Source of the DNA: Pseudoramibacter faecis
GTDB lineage: Bacteria; Bacillota; Clostridia; Eubacteriales; Eubacteriaceae
Direction: 5' to 3'
Assembly (NCBI RefSeq): GCF_036289405.1
Contig: NZ_JAYFFI010000003.1
Location: 1-64,000 of the forward strand
Length of the DNA stretch: 64,000 nt
Both the position numbers and the translations under genes were made by a program. Shown one piece after another: positions 16,371 to 24,463 of the stretch (positions are counted from its first letter, which is position 1; each line of letters opens with the position of its first letter). The notes under the pieces are model-generated. The model had not been told where the DNA came from, did no database searches, and saw only the letters and a list, made by a program, of their open reading frames with translations.

Positions 16371-19020
16371 ACCAGGACTTTCCAATGCGCGCATCAACCA
16401 CCAACGGTACCGACAGCGACACCGCGTTTTCCATTTCCTCCGTCAGTAGGCGCAAAATTTTTTCGGACTCAGCCTCCGGCGCTTCAATAATTAATTCGTC
16501 GTGAATTTGCAGCAACAAGTGCGAACGGAAACTTTCTTTCGCCAGACGATAATACACCTTAACCATCGCGATCTTCATAATATCGGCAGCGCTCCCCTGA
16601 ATGGGCGTGTTTAAGGCCATACGTTCGCCGCTTTGCACGATCATGTGATTGCGGGATTGAATTTCCGGAATATACCGCCGTCTGCCGTAAATCGTTGTAA
16701 CATACCCCCTCGTCTTGGCTTCTTCTCGAATCGCTTTCATATAGGCATAAACCTTCGGATAACGCGAAAAATACATATCGATATAATCCTGTGCCTGATT
16801 GCGGCCAATCCCCAGTTCCTTCCCCAGACTGAAGGCCTGCTTGCCGTAAATCAGCCCGAAATTAATGGCTTTGGCATGGCTTCGCTGCTCTCTGGTCACC
16901 TCTTCAAGGGGCACCTGAAAAATTTCTGATGCGGTCCGTGCGTGAATGTCCTGATTTCTGGCAAAAGCTTCTAGCAAATTTTCATCTTGTGTCAAGTGGG
17001 CAAGCACCCGCAATTCGATCTGTGAATAGTCGGCGTCCACCAAAACGCGCGCTGACGATGAAGGCACAAAAACGCGGCGAATCTCCCGCCCCAAATCGGT
17101 ACGCACCGGAATATTTTGCAAATTCGGGTCCGAGGATGAGATGCGCCCGGTCGCCGTGACCGTCTGGTTGAAATGAGAATAAATCTTTTCTGTCTCAGGG
17201 TCTACCAATTTGATCAGCCCGCGGCCATAGGTCGAATCCAATTTCGTCACCGTGCGATATTCTAAAATATCGTCGACAATCGTATTATACGGCCGCAATT
17301 GCTCCAGCACTTCCACCGAGGTGGAATATCCCGTTTTAGTTTTTTTGATTGGCGGCAGACCCATCTCTTCAAACAAAATCATTCCCAGCTGCTTGGTCGA
17401 ATTGATGTTAAAACGCTGCCCAGCCTCTTCATAAATTTGTCGGGTCAGGGTTTCGATGCGCGCTTCAAAATGCGCCGAAAGATTTTTCAGCTGTTCCTGA
17501 TCGATTTTAAAGCCAATACTCTCCATCGATGCCAAGACTGGAATCAATGGCAACTCAATCTTTTGATAGAGCGCCGTCATCTCCATTTCCTCCAGCTGAT
17601 GGGCCAATTCCGCGTGAAGTCCATGGATCGCCGCACATTCCCCCACGATATACGCCGCGCGTTCCGGTGCTGCGATCTCAGCCAACGCCCTGCGCGTGCG
17701 TCCCTTGCCCAATAATTCTTCTTCCCCGACGATGGTTTGGTCCAGATATTTAGCCGACAGCGATTTCAAATCATAACGATTGTCTGCCGGTTCAAGCAGA
17801 TAGGCCGCCACATAAGTGTCAAAATCCATTTTAACCAACTGTGCGCCTTGTGCTTCAAAAACGTGTGCGAGTGCTTTCAGGTCGTGTCCCACGATTCCCA
17901 GGGTATCGGCGTTGGGCAAATCGTTCAAAGCGCCAAGCAACTCTTCAACCAATGCCGTTTCTGGCACGTAATAGTAGCGCTCCTTTAATTCAAAGGCAGC
18001 CCAAAGCGCTTTATCCTCTTGAATAATGTGTAGCACCAATTGATCTTCCTCGGCAATTTGCGTCAGTAAAAAATAAAGATCCTTAGAACTGCCCACGGTT
18101 GAGTACGCAACGGATGCTGCATCACCTGCCGGCAGCGCCATCGACGCGGATAGTTTTCTTAATATCGATGTAAATTCAAGTTCCTTGAGTGTTTCAACCA
18201 CCTGCTCGTTGAAGAGATCCCGCATCTGCATATCCGATTCGTCGATCTCGATGGGCACCTTCACATCGATTTCACCCAAAAACAAACTTAAATAGGCCGC
18301 ATCTTTACCCGCTGCAACCTTTTCTTTCTGCTTGCCTTTCAATTCATCAATATGTTCATACAGCCCGCCCACGGTATGGTACTGCTTGACAAATTTAATA
18401 GCTGTTTTCTCACCGATCCCCTTAATGCCGGGAATATTGTCCGACGCATCCCCCATCAGGGCTTTTACCTGAATGAGTTCAATCGGTTCGATGCCGTATT
18501 TTTCGTGAATATAAGCCGGATTCACCTCGACAAACTGGTTGCCGCTTCGCGTGGTGGTATATAAAATATGAACCTGATCCTCCACCAACTGAAAGGAATC
18601 CCGATCCCCGGTAATAATTTTTGCCGTAACCCCTTTCCCGGCAAATTTTTTTGCCAGCGTCCCGATGATATCATCCGCTTCATAACCCGCCAGCATCACC
18701 ACCGACACCTGCATTTGCTTCAATATCTCTTTAATCAGATCGAGCTGAGTCACAAGCTCTTCCGGCATTTTATCCCGCCCCGCCTTATAGGCATCATAGC
18801 GTTGATGGCGAAAAGTCGGTTGTGCCATATCGAAGGCCACTGCCAGATAATCGGGTTGCATCTCATTTTGAATTTGCTGAAGGAGTTTAACAAAGCCAAA
18901 GATCCCATTGGTTGGCACCCCTTTCGAGCTAGTCATGGTGCGAACGCCATAAAACATTCGAAATAAAATACTGTTTCCGTCAATTAATATTGCTTTTTTC
19001 GTTTGGTTTGCCATTTTCAT
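16357..19020 (-). CDS. polA: DNA polymerase I
   Basis: An 887-residue family A polymerase for gap filling and Okazaki-fragment repair. The N-terminal 5'-3' exonuclease domain has LIDGNSILFRMFYG, AGYEADDIIGTLA and DASDNIPGIKGIG. In the middle domain I cannot find the DxE carboxylates of proofreading, so 3'-5' activity is probably absent, as in Bacillus enzymes. The polymerase domain has DADYSQIELRVLAHL (motif A), RSHAKAINFGLIYG (motif B) and QIHDELIIEAPE (motif C). The length is normal. A -10-like TATAAT lies about 70 bases upstream (19091-19096) without a clear -35. Confidence 0.97.
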   Translation of the reverse strand: MKMANQTKKAILIDGNSILFRMFYGVRTMTSSKGVPTNGIFGFVKLLQQIQNEMQPDYLAVAFDMAQPTFRHQRYDAYKAGRDKMPEELVTQLDLIKEILKQMQVSVVMLAGYEADDIIGTLAKKFAGKGVTAKIITGDRDSFQLVEDQVHILYTTTRSGNQFVEVNPAYIHEKYGIEPIELIQVKALMGDASDNIPGIKGIGEKTAIKFVKQYHTVGGLYEHIDELKGKQKEKVAAGKDAAYLSLFLGEIDVKVPIEIDESDMQMRDLFNEQVVETLKELEFTSILRKLSASMALPAGDAASVAYSTVGSSKDLYFLLTQIAEEDQLVLHIIQEDKALWAAFELKERYYYVPETALVEELLGALNDLPNADTLGIVGHDLKALAHVFEAQGAQLVKMDFDTYVAAYLLEPADNRYDLKSLSAKYLDQTIVGEEELLGKGRTRRALAEIAAPERAAYIVGECAAIHGLHAELAHQLEEMEMTALYQKIELPLIPVLASMESIGFKIDQEQLKNLSAHFEARIETLTRQIYEEAGQRFNINSTKQLGMILFEEMGLPPIKKTKTGYSTSVEVLEQLRPYNTIVDDILEYRTVTKLDSTYGRGLIKLVDPETEKIYSHFNQTVTATGRISSSDPNLQNIPVRTDLGREIRRVFVPSSSARVLVDADYSQIELRVLAHLTQDENLLEAFARNQDIHARTASEIFQVPLEEVTREQRSHAKAINFGLIYGKQAFSLGKELGIGRNQAQDYIDMYFSRYPKVYAYMKAIREEAKTRGYVTTIYGRRRYIPEIQSRNHMIVQSGERMALNTPIQGSAADIMKIAMVKVYYRLAKESFRSHLLLQIHDELIIEAPEAESEKILRLLTEEMENAVSLSVPLVVDARIGKSWYELK

Positions 19021-19222
19021 TATTCTTTCTCTTATCCCTGCTTATTTGAACCTTTCATCGAGGCGTCGTCATTTTTGTTTGAATGTACAAATTATAACAC
19101 AAGTACGGTCTTTCCTCACATGACAATTCAAAACCAGGCCTTTCGCCGCTAACCGCCGATCCCACCAATATTTTTAGCCACCATCAAGCTGGACAAGGTT
19201 TTCCCATATATTAATGCACAAT

Positions 19223-19253
19223 AAAAAAGAACCGACACCGCTTGATGTCCGTC
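19223..19253 (-). terminator. Probable terminator after the three-tRNA cluster
   Basis: On the minus strand GACGGACA and TGTCGGTT pair with one mismatch around TCAAGCGG, then TTCTTTTTTAT follows. It sits 23 bases past the end of tRNA-Phe. Confidence 0.6.
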
Positions 19254-19275
19254 CTTTCAATAGGTATTCATTCCG

Positions 19276-19351
19276 TGGTGCCCAAAGGCGGAATCGAACC
19301 ACCGACACGGGGATTTTCAGTCCCCTGCTCTACCGACTGAGCTATCTGGGC
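19276..19351 (-). tRNA. tRNA-Phe(GAA)
   Basis: A 76-nt tRNA: acceptor GCCCAGA paired with TTTGGGC (one G-T), D-arm GCTCAGTCGGTAGAGC, anticodon loop CTGAAAA (GAA), T-loop GTTCGATTC and encoded CCA. Confidence 0.95.
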
Positions 19352-19356
19352 AAGGA

Positions 19357-19433
19357 TGGTGGGCCCTCAGGGACTCGAACCCTGGACCTGCCGGTTATGA
19401 GCCGGATGCTCTAACCAACTGAGCTAAAGGCCC
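19357..19433 (-). tRNA. tRNA with CAT anticodon (Ile2 or elongator Met)
   Basis: A 77-nt tRNA: acceptor GGGCCTT paired with AGGGCCC, D-arm GCTCAGTTGGTTAGAGC, anticodon loop CTCATAA (CAT), T-loop GTTCGAGTC and encoded CCA. The GGxCCTTTAGCTCAGTTGG start resembles Bacillus tRNA-Ile2, whose C34 is converted to lysidine. An elongator tRNA-Met cannot be excluded by eye. It does not have the initiator-specific features. Confidence 0.9.
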
Positions 19434-19448
19434 TCCCTGAGTATAAAA

Positions 19449-19525
19449 TGGTCGAGGTGAGAGGATTTGAACCTCCGGCCCCCTGGTCCCAAACCAGGTG
19501 CGCTACCAAACTGCGCCACACCTCG
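19449..19525 (-). tRNA. tRNA-Pro(TGG)
   Basis: A 77-nt tRNA: acceptor CGAGGTG/CACCTCG, D-arm GCGCAGTTTGGTAGCGC, anticodon loop TTTGGGA (TGG), T-loop GTTCAAATC and encoded CCA. First gene of the three-tRNA transcript. Confidence 0.95.
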
Positions 19526-19573
19526 AAACTTGACCGTATTATAATAGCACAGCCCTTTTAAGCCGTCAAGTTT
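19526..19573 (-). promoter_or_regulatory. tRNA operon promoter framed by a 9-bp inverted repeat
   Basis: On the minus strand TTGACG (19564-19569) and TATTAT (19541-19546) are 17 bases apart, upstream of tRNA-Pro. AAACTTGAC (19526-19534) and GTCAAGTTT (19565-19573) are perfect inverted repeats 30 bases apart. The outer arm contains most of the -35 box and the inner arm touches the mature tRNA 5' end. Confidence 0.65.
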
Positions 19574-19641
19574 TTCTCTTGATCCCCAATTTCATCCACA
19601 TACATTACCTCTGACCTTGCAAACTTTATTGATATGCAAGC

Positions 19642-19666
19642 AAAAAGCCTCACAAAGTGAGGCTTT
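19642..19666 (-). terminator. Terminator after the glutathione peroxidase gene
   Basis: AAAGCCTCAC (19644-19653) and GTGAGGCTTT (19657-19666) form a perfect 10-bp stem with a three-base loop. TTTTT follows on the minus strand. It ends the trxB-peroxidase transcript 26 bases past the stop. Confidence 0.9.
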
Positions 19667-19691
19667 ATAAATGTTTATGCAATTCGTCGCC

Positions 19692-20234
19692 CTAAATCAA
19701 AGCGGCAACGGCTTCTTCAACGTCAGCCATTTTTTGGGTTGGTTCAAAACGAGCAACCACTTTCCCGTTTCGGTTGACTAAAAATTTGGTGAAATTCCAT
19801 TTGATATCTGGAGTATTTTTGTAGTTTTTGTCGATCTTTTTGAGCATCGCACTCATGGCCAATGCTTTCGGCCCTTTGCCGAAACCTTCAAAGCCTTTCT
19901 GGCGCTTAAGGAAGGTGTAAAGCGGCAATTCGTTCCCGCCGTTCACATCCGATTTTTTCATCTGCGGAAACTGGGTATTGTAATGCAGTTGGCAAAATTC
20001 GTGAATTTCTTCATCAGATTCCGGTGTCTGGCCGGCGAACTGATTGCACGGAATGTCGATGACTTCCAGCCCTTGGTCGTGGAACTTTTCGTAAATGGCT
20101 TCAATATCCTTGTATTGCGGGGTAAAGCCGCAGCCCGTCGCGGTGTTTACCACCAGCACCACCTTGCCTTCATAGTCCTTCATCGATACTTCATTGCCCT
20201 GGCCGTCTACTAATTTATAATCATAAATGCTCAT
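19692..20234 (-). CDS. Cysteine-type glutathione peroxidase (thiol peroxidase)
   Basis: A 180-residue peroxidase of the GPx fold. The catalytic site is NTATGCGFTPQY (peroxidatic Cys near residue 36) with an ordinary TGC codon, so this is not a selenoprotein. The Gln in IPCNQFAGQ and the Trp/Asn of KWNFTKFLVN complete the tetrad. Bacterial Cys-GPx enzymes usually take electrons from thioredoxin, and the gene follows trxB by 49 bases in the same orientation, which supports that here. It would reduce hydrogen peroxide and organic hydroperoxides in the cytoplasm. RBS AAGGAAAACAACA. Confidence 0.92.
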   Translation of the reverse strand: MSIYDYKLVDGQGNEVSMKDYEGKVVLVVNTATGCGFTPQYKDIEAIYEKFHDQGLEVIDIPCNQFAGQTPESDEEIHEFCQLHYNTQFPQMKKSDVNGGNELPLYTFLKRQKGFEGFGKGPKALAMSAMLKKIDKNYKNTPDIKWNFTKFLVNRNGKVVARFEPTQKMADVEEAVAALI

Positions 20235-20283
20235 TGTTGTTTTCCTTTCTTTCTATGAACAACAATTAATTTATCTCTTTGAT

Positions 20284-21204
20284 TTACCATTCTCCGGTCG
20301 TTAAATACCGATCGATGGAAGATACCACCGATGCGCCGTCGCCGACTGCCGTCGCAACCTGACGCACCTGTTTGGTTCTGGCATCGCCTGCCACAAAAAA
20401 CCCTGGTGTATTCGTCTTGCCGTCTTCGCCGGCGATGATGTATCCCCTGTCGTCCATAGCACAAATGCCTTTAAAGAGCTCTGTGTTCGGCACAATCCCG
20501 ACGGCCACAAAAACGCCGTCCACCGGGAGCACCTTGTCTGCCCCGGTCTTTTTGTTGTGGACTTTTACGCCGCTTGTTTTGCCGTCATTGCCCACAACTT
20601 CTGTCGCAACCGAATCCCAGACCATTTCGACATTGTCCATCGCGAAAAGCTGCTCTTGCAGGGACTTGATCGCCCGCAGTTCATCTCGCCGATGCACCAC
20701 ATACACCTTGCGAGAGCCTCTTGCCAAAAAGATAGCATCTTCCACGGCAACATTACCGCCGCCGATTACCGCAACATCTTTGCCCCGATAAAAAGCGCCG
20801 TCGCAAGTCGCACAATAAGAGACACCCTTGCCGCCATAAGTATCTTCACCGGGAATCCCCAATTTGCTGTGCCCCGCGCCAGAGGTAAAGAGCACCGTTT
20901 TCGCTTCATAAACCTCTTTATCCGTGTGGACACGCTTGATATTGCCCAGATCTTCCACACGTTTCACTTCTGCGTTGACGAAACCAACACCCAATTTATC
21001 TGCGTGCTCACGCATCTTCTGGGCCAGATCGAAGCCGTTAATATCCGGCAGCCCCGGATAGTTATCGACTTCATAAGTATCGATAATCTGACCGCCGCTC
21101 ATATAGTTGCGTTCAATCACGATCGTATCCATTTTTGCGCGTTCAGCATAGATACCAGCTGTCAATCCAGCCGGTCCTGAACCGATAATAATTAAGTCTT
21201 TCAT
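20284..21204 (-). CDS. trxB: Thioredoxin reductase
   Basis: A 306-residue FAD/NADPH flavoprotein. The FAD motif is LIIIGSGPAGLTAGIYAERA at the N-terminus. The redox-active CATCDGAFYRG is near residue 134. The NADPH motif is VIGGGNVAVEDA with VHRRDELRA. The FAD-binding GFFVAGDA is near the C-terminus. It reduces thioredoxin, which here probably feeds the adjacent glutathione peroxidase. No trxA lies in the window. I start at MKDLIIIG, 10 codons inside the longest frame, after GGAGGGCAAT. A good promoter lies directly upstream. Confidence 0.95.
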   Translation of the reverse strand: MKDLIIIGSGPAGLTAGIYAERAKMDTIVIERNYMSGGQIIDTYEVDNYPGLPDINGFDLAQKMREHADKLGVGFVNAEVKRVEDLGNIKRVHTDKEVYEAKTVLFTSGAGHSKLGIPGEDTYGGKGVSYCATCDGAFYRGKDVAVIGGGNVAVEDAIFLARGSRKVYVVHRRDELRAIKSLQEQLFAMDNVEMVWDSVATEVVGNDGKTSGVKVHNKKTGADKVLPVDGVFVAVGIVPNTELFKGICAMDDRGYIIAGEDGKTNTPGFFVAGDARTKQVRQVATAVGDGASVVSSIDRYLTTGEW

Positions 21205-21238
21205 ATTGCCCTCCCGATCATTTCTTAATTTCAATTAT

Positions 21239-21267
21239 ATTTTACGCAATTAAAAAGCGTTTGTCAA
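21239..21267 (-). promoter_or_regulatory. trxB promoter
   Basis: TTGACA (21262-21267) and TAAAAT (21239-21244) are exactly 17 bases apart on the minus strand, 35 bases before the trxB start. Confidence 0.8.
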
Positions 21268-21325
21268 TCCTTTTTCTACTTTTTATTTATCTTTAAGCAT
21301 GATGGTGCCACTCCGAAGCAACCAC

Positions 21326-21354
21326 AAAAAAAAGAAACCTCGAAAGGTTTCTTT
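21326..21354 (-). terminator. Terminator at the end of the lepB-rbgA-rnhB-yraN operon
   Basis: AAAGAAACCT (21331-21340) and AGGTTTCTTT (21345-21354) form a perfect 10-bp stem around CGAA. On the minus strand a run of eight T follows. It lies 18 bases past the yraN stop. Confidence 0.9.
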
Positions 21355-21371
21355 AACGCAATCTGCATTGT

Positions 21372-21758
21372 TCAATAATCACGATCTGCCTGAAAAGCAT
21401 TTTCGATGTGATGGATTGCCACCCGGCCTTTATCTCTCTGCCAAACCTCAATCACATCAAAACGCAAAGCGCGGTCATTAACGACGCTTTCCTGCAAATA
21501 ATAAAGTGCCGTTTGAATGATGTGACGCTGTTTTGCCTTCCCCACAGCCTGGCTCGGCAGGCCGTGGTCGGTATTTTCCCGATATTTCACTTCAGTAAAG
21601 ACCAACGTCTCGTCATCTTCAGAAATAATATCGACCTCGCCAAACGACGTTGAATAATTGCGCGCCACAATATGATGATGTTTTTTCTTAGCCAGATAGT
21701 CCGCCGCCATTTGTTCCGCCCGATTGCCTTTTTGCTTGTTTTGCCCCTTATCCTTCAA
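21372..21758 (-). CDS. yraN: YraN/UPF0102 endonuclease-like protein
   Basis: A 128-residue UPF0102 protein: KGNRAEQMAADYLAKKKHHH, NYSTSFGEVDIISEDDETLV and FTEVKYREN, with the nuclease-like E...D...ExK carboxylates of the restriction-endonuclease fold. A link to DNA processing or recombination is suspected for the family but not shown. I propose a TTG start at 21756-21758, because GGAG lies seven bases before it inside the end of rnhB, and because a start at an upstream ATG would add residues absent from the family. Confidence 0.85.
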   Translation of the reverse strand: MKDKGQNKQKGNRAEQMAADYLAKKKHHHIVARNYSTSFGEVDIISEDDETLVFTEVKYRENTDHGLPSQAVGKAKQRHIIQTALYYLQESVVNDRALRFDVIEVWQRDKGRVAIHHIENAFQADRDY

Positions 21759-21762
21759 AAAA

Positions 21763-22551
21763 TCACTCCTGAACAAAATGGGTAATGAAACTCCGACGGT
21801 GAATCGGCGTCGGCCCGCAATATTGAATGGCCTCAATATGTGCCGCTGTGCCATAGCCCATATTGCGTTCAAAACCGTATTCCGGATAGGTCCTGGCGTA
21901 TTCCTGCATCAAATGATCTCGATACACCTTGGCAACGATGCTCGCCGCCCCGATACAATAACATTGAGCGTCACCATGGACTACCGCCTGAACCGGAATT
22001 TGAGACGGCAACTTCAGTGCATCGATAAGCAGCAGGTCCGGCTGCGGGAGCAATTGCTCTACTGCATTGGTCATCGCGAGCTTGGTCGCCTCTAAAATAT
22101 TCATCGCATCGATGGTTTCAGGATCCACAACACCGATGCCGATGGCCACCGCTTCGTCGCGAATCGCCGCGTTTAACGTTTCCCGACGCTTTGCAGTCAA
22201 TTTTTTAGAATCGTCGATACCCACAATGGCTGAGGTCTCCGGCAAAATCACGGCAGCCGCCACCACCGGTCCTGCCAACGGGCCGCGGCCCACTTCATCG
22301 ATGCCGCTGATCAACGTGTATCCCTGCGCGCGCGCCGCGCGCTCGATGGCCTGGTGCTCATGAATCTTTGCGATCGCCGCCTTTAAGCGCATCTGTTTTT
22401 TCTGAAGTTGTTCTCCAATGGCGCGGACGCCCTTGCGTTTATCCGCGTTCAATGTTTCAATCCAAACAGGCAGTGAAATCCCGGGCAATGCCTTCACGCG
22501 TTCACGAATCGCCGTCACAGAGCTGCCGGCCACCTCATCCTTTAACATCAT
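21763..22551 (-). CDS. rnhB: Ribonuclease HII
   Basis: A 262-residue RNase HII, which removes RNA from RNA-DNA hybrids and single ribonucleotides. An N-terminal extension of about 80 residues, usual in Firmicutes, precedes the catalytic domain: ISGIDEVGRGPLAGPVVAAA carries the first Asp-Glu pair, GIDDSKKLTAKRRE follows, and LLIDALKLP carries a later Asp. I start at MMLKDEVAG, which overlaps the rbgA end by 17 bases and follows GGAAGGATC. Order rbgA-rnhB is typical of Firmicutes. Confidence 0.94.
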   Translation of the reverse strand: MMLKDEVAGSSVTAIRERVKALPGISLPVWIETLNADKRKGVRAIGEQLQKKQMRLKAAIAKIHEHQAIERAARAQGYTLISGIDEVGRGPLAGPVVAAAVILPETSAIVGIDDSKKLTAKRRETLNAAIRDEAVAIGIGVVDPETIDAMNILEATKLAMTNAVEQLLPQPDLLLIDALKLPSQIPVQAVVHGDAQCYCIGAASIVAKVYRDHLMQEYARTYPEYGFERNMGYGTAAHIEAIQYCGPTPIHRRSFITHFVQE

Positions 22552-23383
22552 CAATGGTGATCCTTCCCAATTTGCCATTTTTAAAATCCGTCAGCAGCAT
22601 TTGCGACGCCCGGGCGTAATCATATTGGTTGCCGCGCATCAAAAGCTTTTTGCTTTCGCACAATTCATCAAATAACTGCCAGGCGGGCTTTTCATGCGTC
22701 ACGTCAAGATCATAACGCTTCTCCAGCTGCTTCGGGTAATGGGAAGCCATGAACTGCATCAAATCGCCGGCAAGATTTTCCTTCTCGAAAATCGTATCCT
22801 TGATCGAACCGATCCACGCCAATTCGGTACCGATAACGTCATCATCAAATTTCGGCCAGAGAATGCCCGGCGTATCCAAAAATAAAATATCAGACTCGGT
22901 TTGAATCCATTGTTGACCTTTGGTCACACCCGGTTTGTTGCCGGTTTGTGCCTTTTTTTTGCCCGCCAGGGTATTGATAATTGCCGACTTGCCCACATTG
23001 GGAATGCCGCACAGCAGGCATTTGATCAGGCGTTTCTCTTGAATATTAACCTGATGTAACGTGTCAGTAAGCCTCTTTTTCGCTTTGCCGGCAAAAGCCA
23101 TGAAGGGCAAAACCGCATCGATCCCGGGTGTATCCAAAAGTGATGCCACCCACTTCTGGGTCATGCCGGGGTCAGCCAGATCCGATTTGTTGAGCAGGAT
23201 CACATGTTTCACACGTCGGCCCTTGAGCATTTTAAAAATCCCCGGATTTCGGCTGGCTCGGGGGACGCGGGCGTCGAGCACTTCGATCATCACATCGATC
23301 AGTTTAAGTTTCTCCCCGATCTGGCGCCCGGCCTTTGCCATGTGCCCGGGATACCACTGAATTTTCTTCCGTTCAATGTCCAT
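22535..23383 (-). CDS. rbgA: Ribosome biogenesis GTPase RbgA (YlqF)
   Basis: A 282-residue circularly permuted GTPase required for late 50S assembly. The order of motifs is permuted: NKSD (G4) near residue 62, then GIPNVGKSAIINTL (G1) near residue 128, then DTPG (G3) near residue 173. The N-terminal IQWYPGHMAKA is diagnostic. The C-terminal domain contacts 23S rRNA. The gene overlaps lepB by 11 bases and rnhB by 17, so all four genes of this operon are translationally linked. Confidence 0.96.
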   Translation of the reverse strand: MDIERKKIQWYPGHMAKAGRQIGEKLKLIDVMIEVLDARVPRASRNPGIFKMLKGRRVKHVILLNKSDLADPGMTQKWVASLLDTPGIDAVLPFMAFAGKAKKRLTDTLHQVNIQEKRLIKCLLCGIPNVGKSAIINTLAGKKKAQTGNKPGVTKGQQWIQTESDILFLDTPGILWPKFDDDVIGTELAWIGSIKDTIFEKENLAGDLMQFMASHYPKQLEKRYDLDVTHEKPAWQLFDELCESKKLLMRGNQYDYARASQMLLTDFKNGKLGRITIDDVKG

Positions 23384-23933
23384 CTTGAATACTCCCTATT
23401 TTCCCCCAAGGCCAAAAACGGAAAAATACATGACCGATCATATCATCCTCGTCCACAAATCCCAAATCCGCATAACGGCTGTCGGAACTGTTTGCTCGGT
23501 TATCCCCCATTACAAAGTATTTTCCCGCCGGCACTGTTACCCTGGCAAAATCACCATAGGGCTCTTTGTTGATATAAGATTCTTTGAGTAAATGACCATT
23601 GCGGTACACTTTCATATTTTTTATTTCGATGGTGTCGCCGCCTTTGGCAATCACCCGTTTGACATAATCGATCCCCGGCGAATAGCGCAGCACCACGATA
23701 TCTCCATAATCCGGTTCGCCGATTTCATATTCGAGTTTATTGATCACCAAGCGTTCACTCTGCTTTAACGTCGGATACATAGAACTACCCTGTACCATCA
23801 CGAAGTCGAAAAGAAATAATTTAATAATCACAGCGACACTCACTGCCACCACAATGGAAATAATCCATTCCCGTGCTTCCGATTTTTTCTTGCCCGCTTT
23901 ATTGACATCCGTCTTCTTTTTTTGCTTTACCAT
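23373..23933 (-). CDS. lepB: Type I signal peptidase
   Basis: A 186-residue signal peptidase that cleaves secretory leader peptides outside the membrane. A Lys-rich cytoplasmic N-terminus is followed by one membrane segment (ISIVVAVSVAVIIKLFLF). The catalytic Ser is in VQGSSMYPTL and the general-base Lys in DYVKRVIAKGGD. GDNRANSSDSR is box E. I start at MVKQKKKTD after GAGGAGATTCA; the longer frame runs back through the rplS terminator. It is separated from rplS by a strong hairpin, so lepB expression needs readthrough or a local promoter. Confidence 0.95.
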   Translation of the reverse strand: MVKQKKKTDVNKAGKKKSEAREWIISIVVAVSVAVIIKLFLFDFVMVQGSSMYPTLKQSERLVINKLEYEIGEPDYGDIVVLRYSPGIDYVKRVIAKGGDTIEIKNMKVYRNGHLLKESYINKEPYGDFARVTVPAGKYFVMGDNRANSSDSRYADLGFVDEDDMIGHVFFRFWPWGKIGSIQDGH

Positions 23934-23960
23934 TGAATCTCCTCGCTTTGTGTGCCTAAA

Positions 23961-23987
23961 AGAAAAGGGTCCGGCAATCGGACCCTT
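23961..23987 (-). terminator. Terminator/attenuator between rplS and lepB
   Basis: AAGGGTCCG (23965-23973) and CGGACCCTT (23979-23987) form a perfect 9-bp stem. On the minus strand TTTTCTTTT follows. It begins six bases past the rplS stop and ends about 30 bases before the lepB start. Confidence 0.85.
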
Positions 23988-23992
23988 GATGC

Positions 23993-24334
23993 TCATGCTT
24001 TTTCTTTAACTCTGGCAGCCTTGCCGACGCGATCGCGCAGGTAATTCAGTTTTGCGCGCCTGACCTTACCTTTGCGCAGCACATCAATGGCAGCAACTTT
24101 CGGCGAATGCACCGGGAAAGTTCTTTCAACGCCGATGCCGGAGGACAATTTGCGAACCGTAAAGGTTTCGTGAATCCCACCGTGCTGTTTCTTCAAAACA
24201 ACGCCTTCAAACATCTGAACACGTTCACGCTTGCCTTCGATAACGCGCACATGCACCCGAACGGTATCCCCGACATTAAAAGGAGGCACATCCTTTTTCA
24301 TGTTTGCTTGCTCAATTTGCTTTAAAATTTCCAT
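23993..24334 (-). CDS. rplS: 50S ribosomal protein L19
   Basis: A 113-residue L19, which lies at the 30S-50S interface. Recognisable stretches: PPFNVGDTVRVHVRVIEGKR, RVQMFEGVVLKK, ETFTVRKLSSGIGVERTFP and a basic C-terminus (RRAKLNYLRDRVGKAARVKE). Length and sequence are ordinary. The ATG follows AAAGGAGCTATC. It has its own promoter and an ~80-nt leader downstream of trmD. Confidence 0.97.
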   Translation of the reverse strand: MEILKQIEQANMKKDVPPFNVGDTVRVHVRVIEGKRERVQMFEGVVLKKQHGGIHETFTVRKLSSGIGVERTFPVHSPKVAAIDVLRKGKVRRAKLNYLRDRVGKAARVKEKA

Positions 24335-24442
24335 GATAGCTCCTTTGTATAAGATGATTTGACGATCATTCGCCCTAAGACCAGAGGATCATCGCGTATT
24401 AACATACTTTGATATTTTATCCTAAGGATCTGACATTTGCAA
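24335..24442 (-). promoter_or_regulatory. rplS promoter and ~80-nt leader
   Basis: TTGCAA (24437-24442) and TAAAAT (24414-24419) are 17 bases apart on the minus strand, so rplS is not only transcribed from upstream. About 80 untranslated bases follow before the start. They include short complementary runs (GATGAT and ATCATC) and could hold an L19-type autoregulatory leader, a known Rfam class in Firmicutes. The RNA assignment is unverified. Confidence 0.5.
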
Positions 24443-24463
24443 GCACTTTTCTCGCCATACCGC

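Noticed and set aside
19692..20234. Glutathione peroxidase as a selenoprotein
   Set aside because: The catalytic codon is TGC (Cys) in TATGCGFTP, and no in-frame TGA or SECIS-like element was needed.
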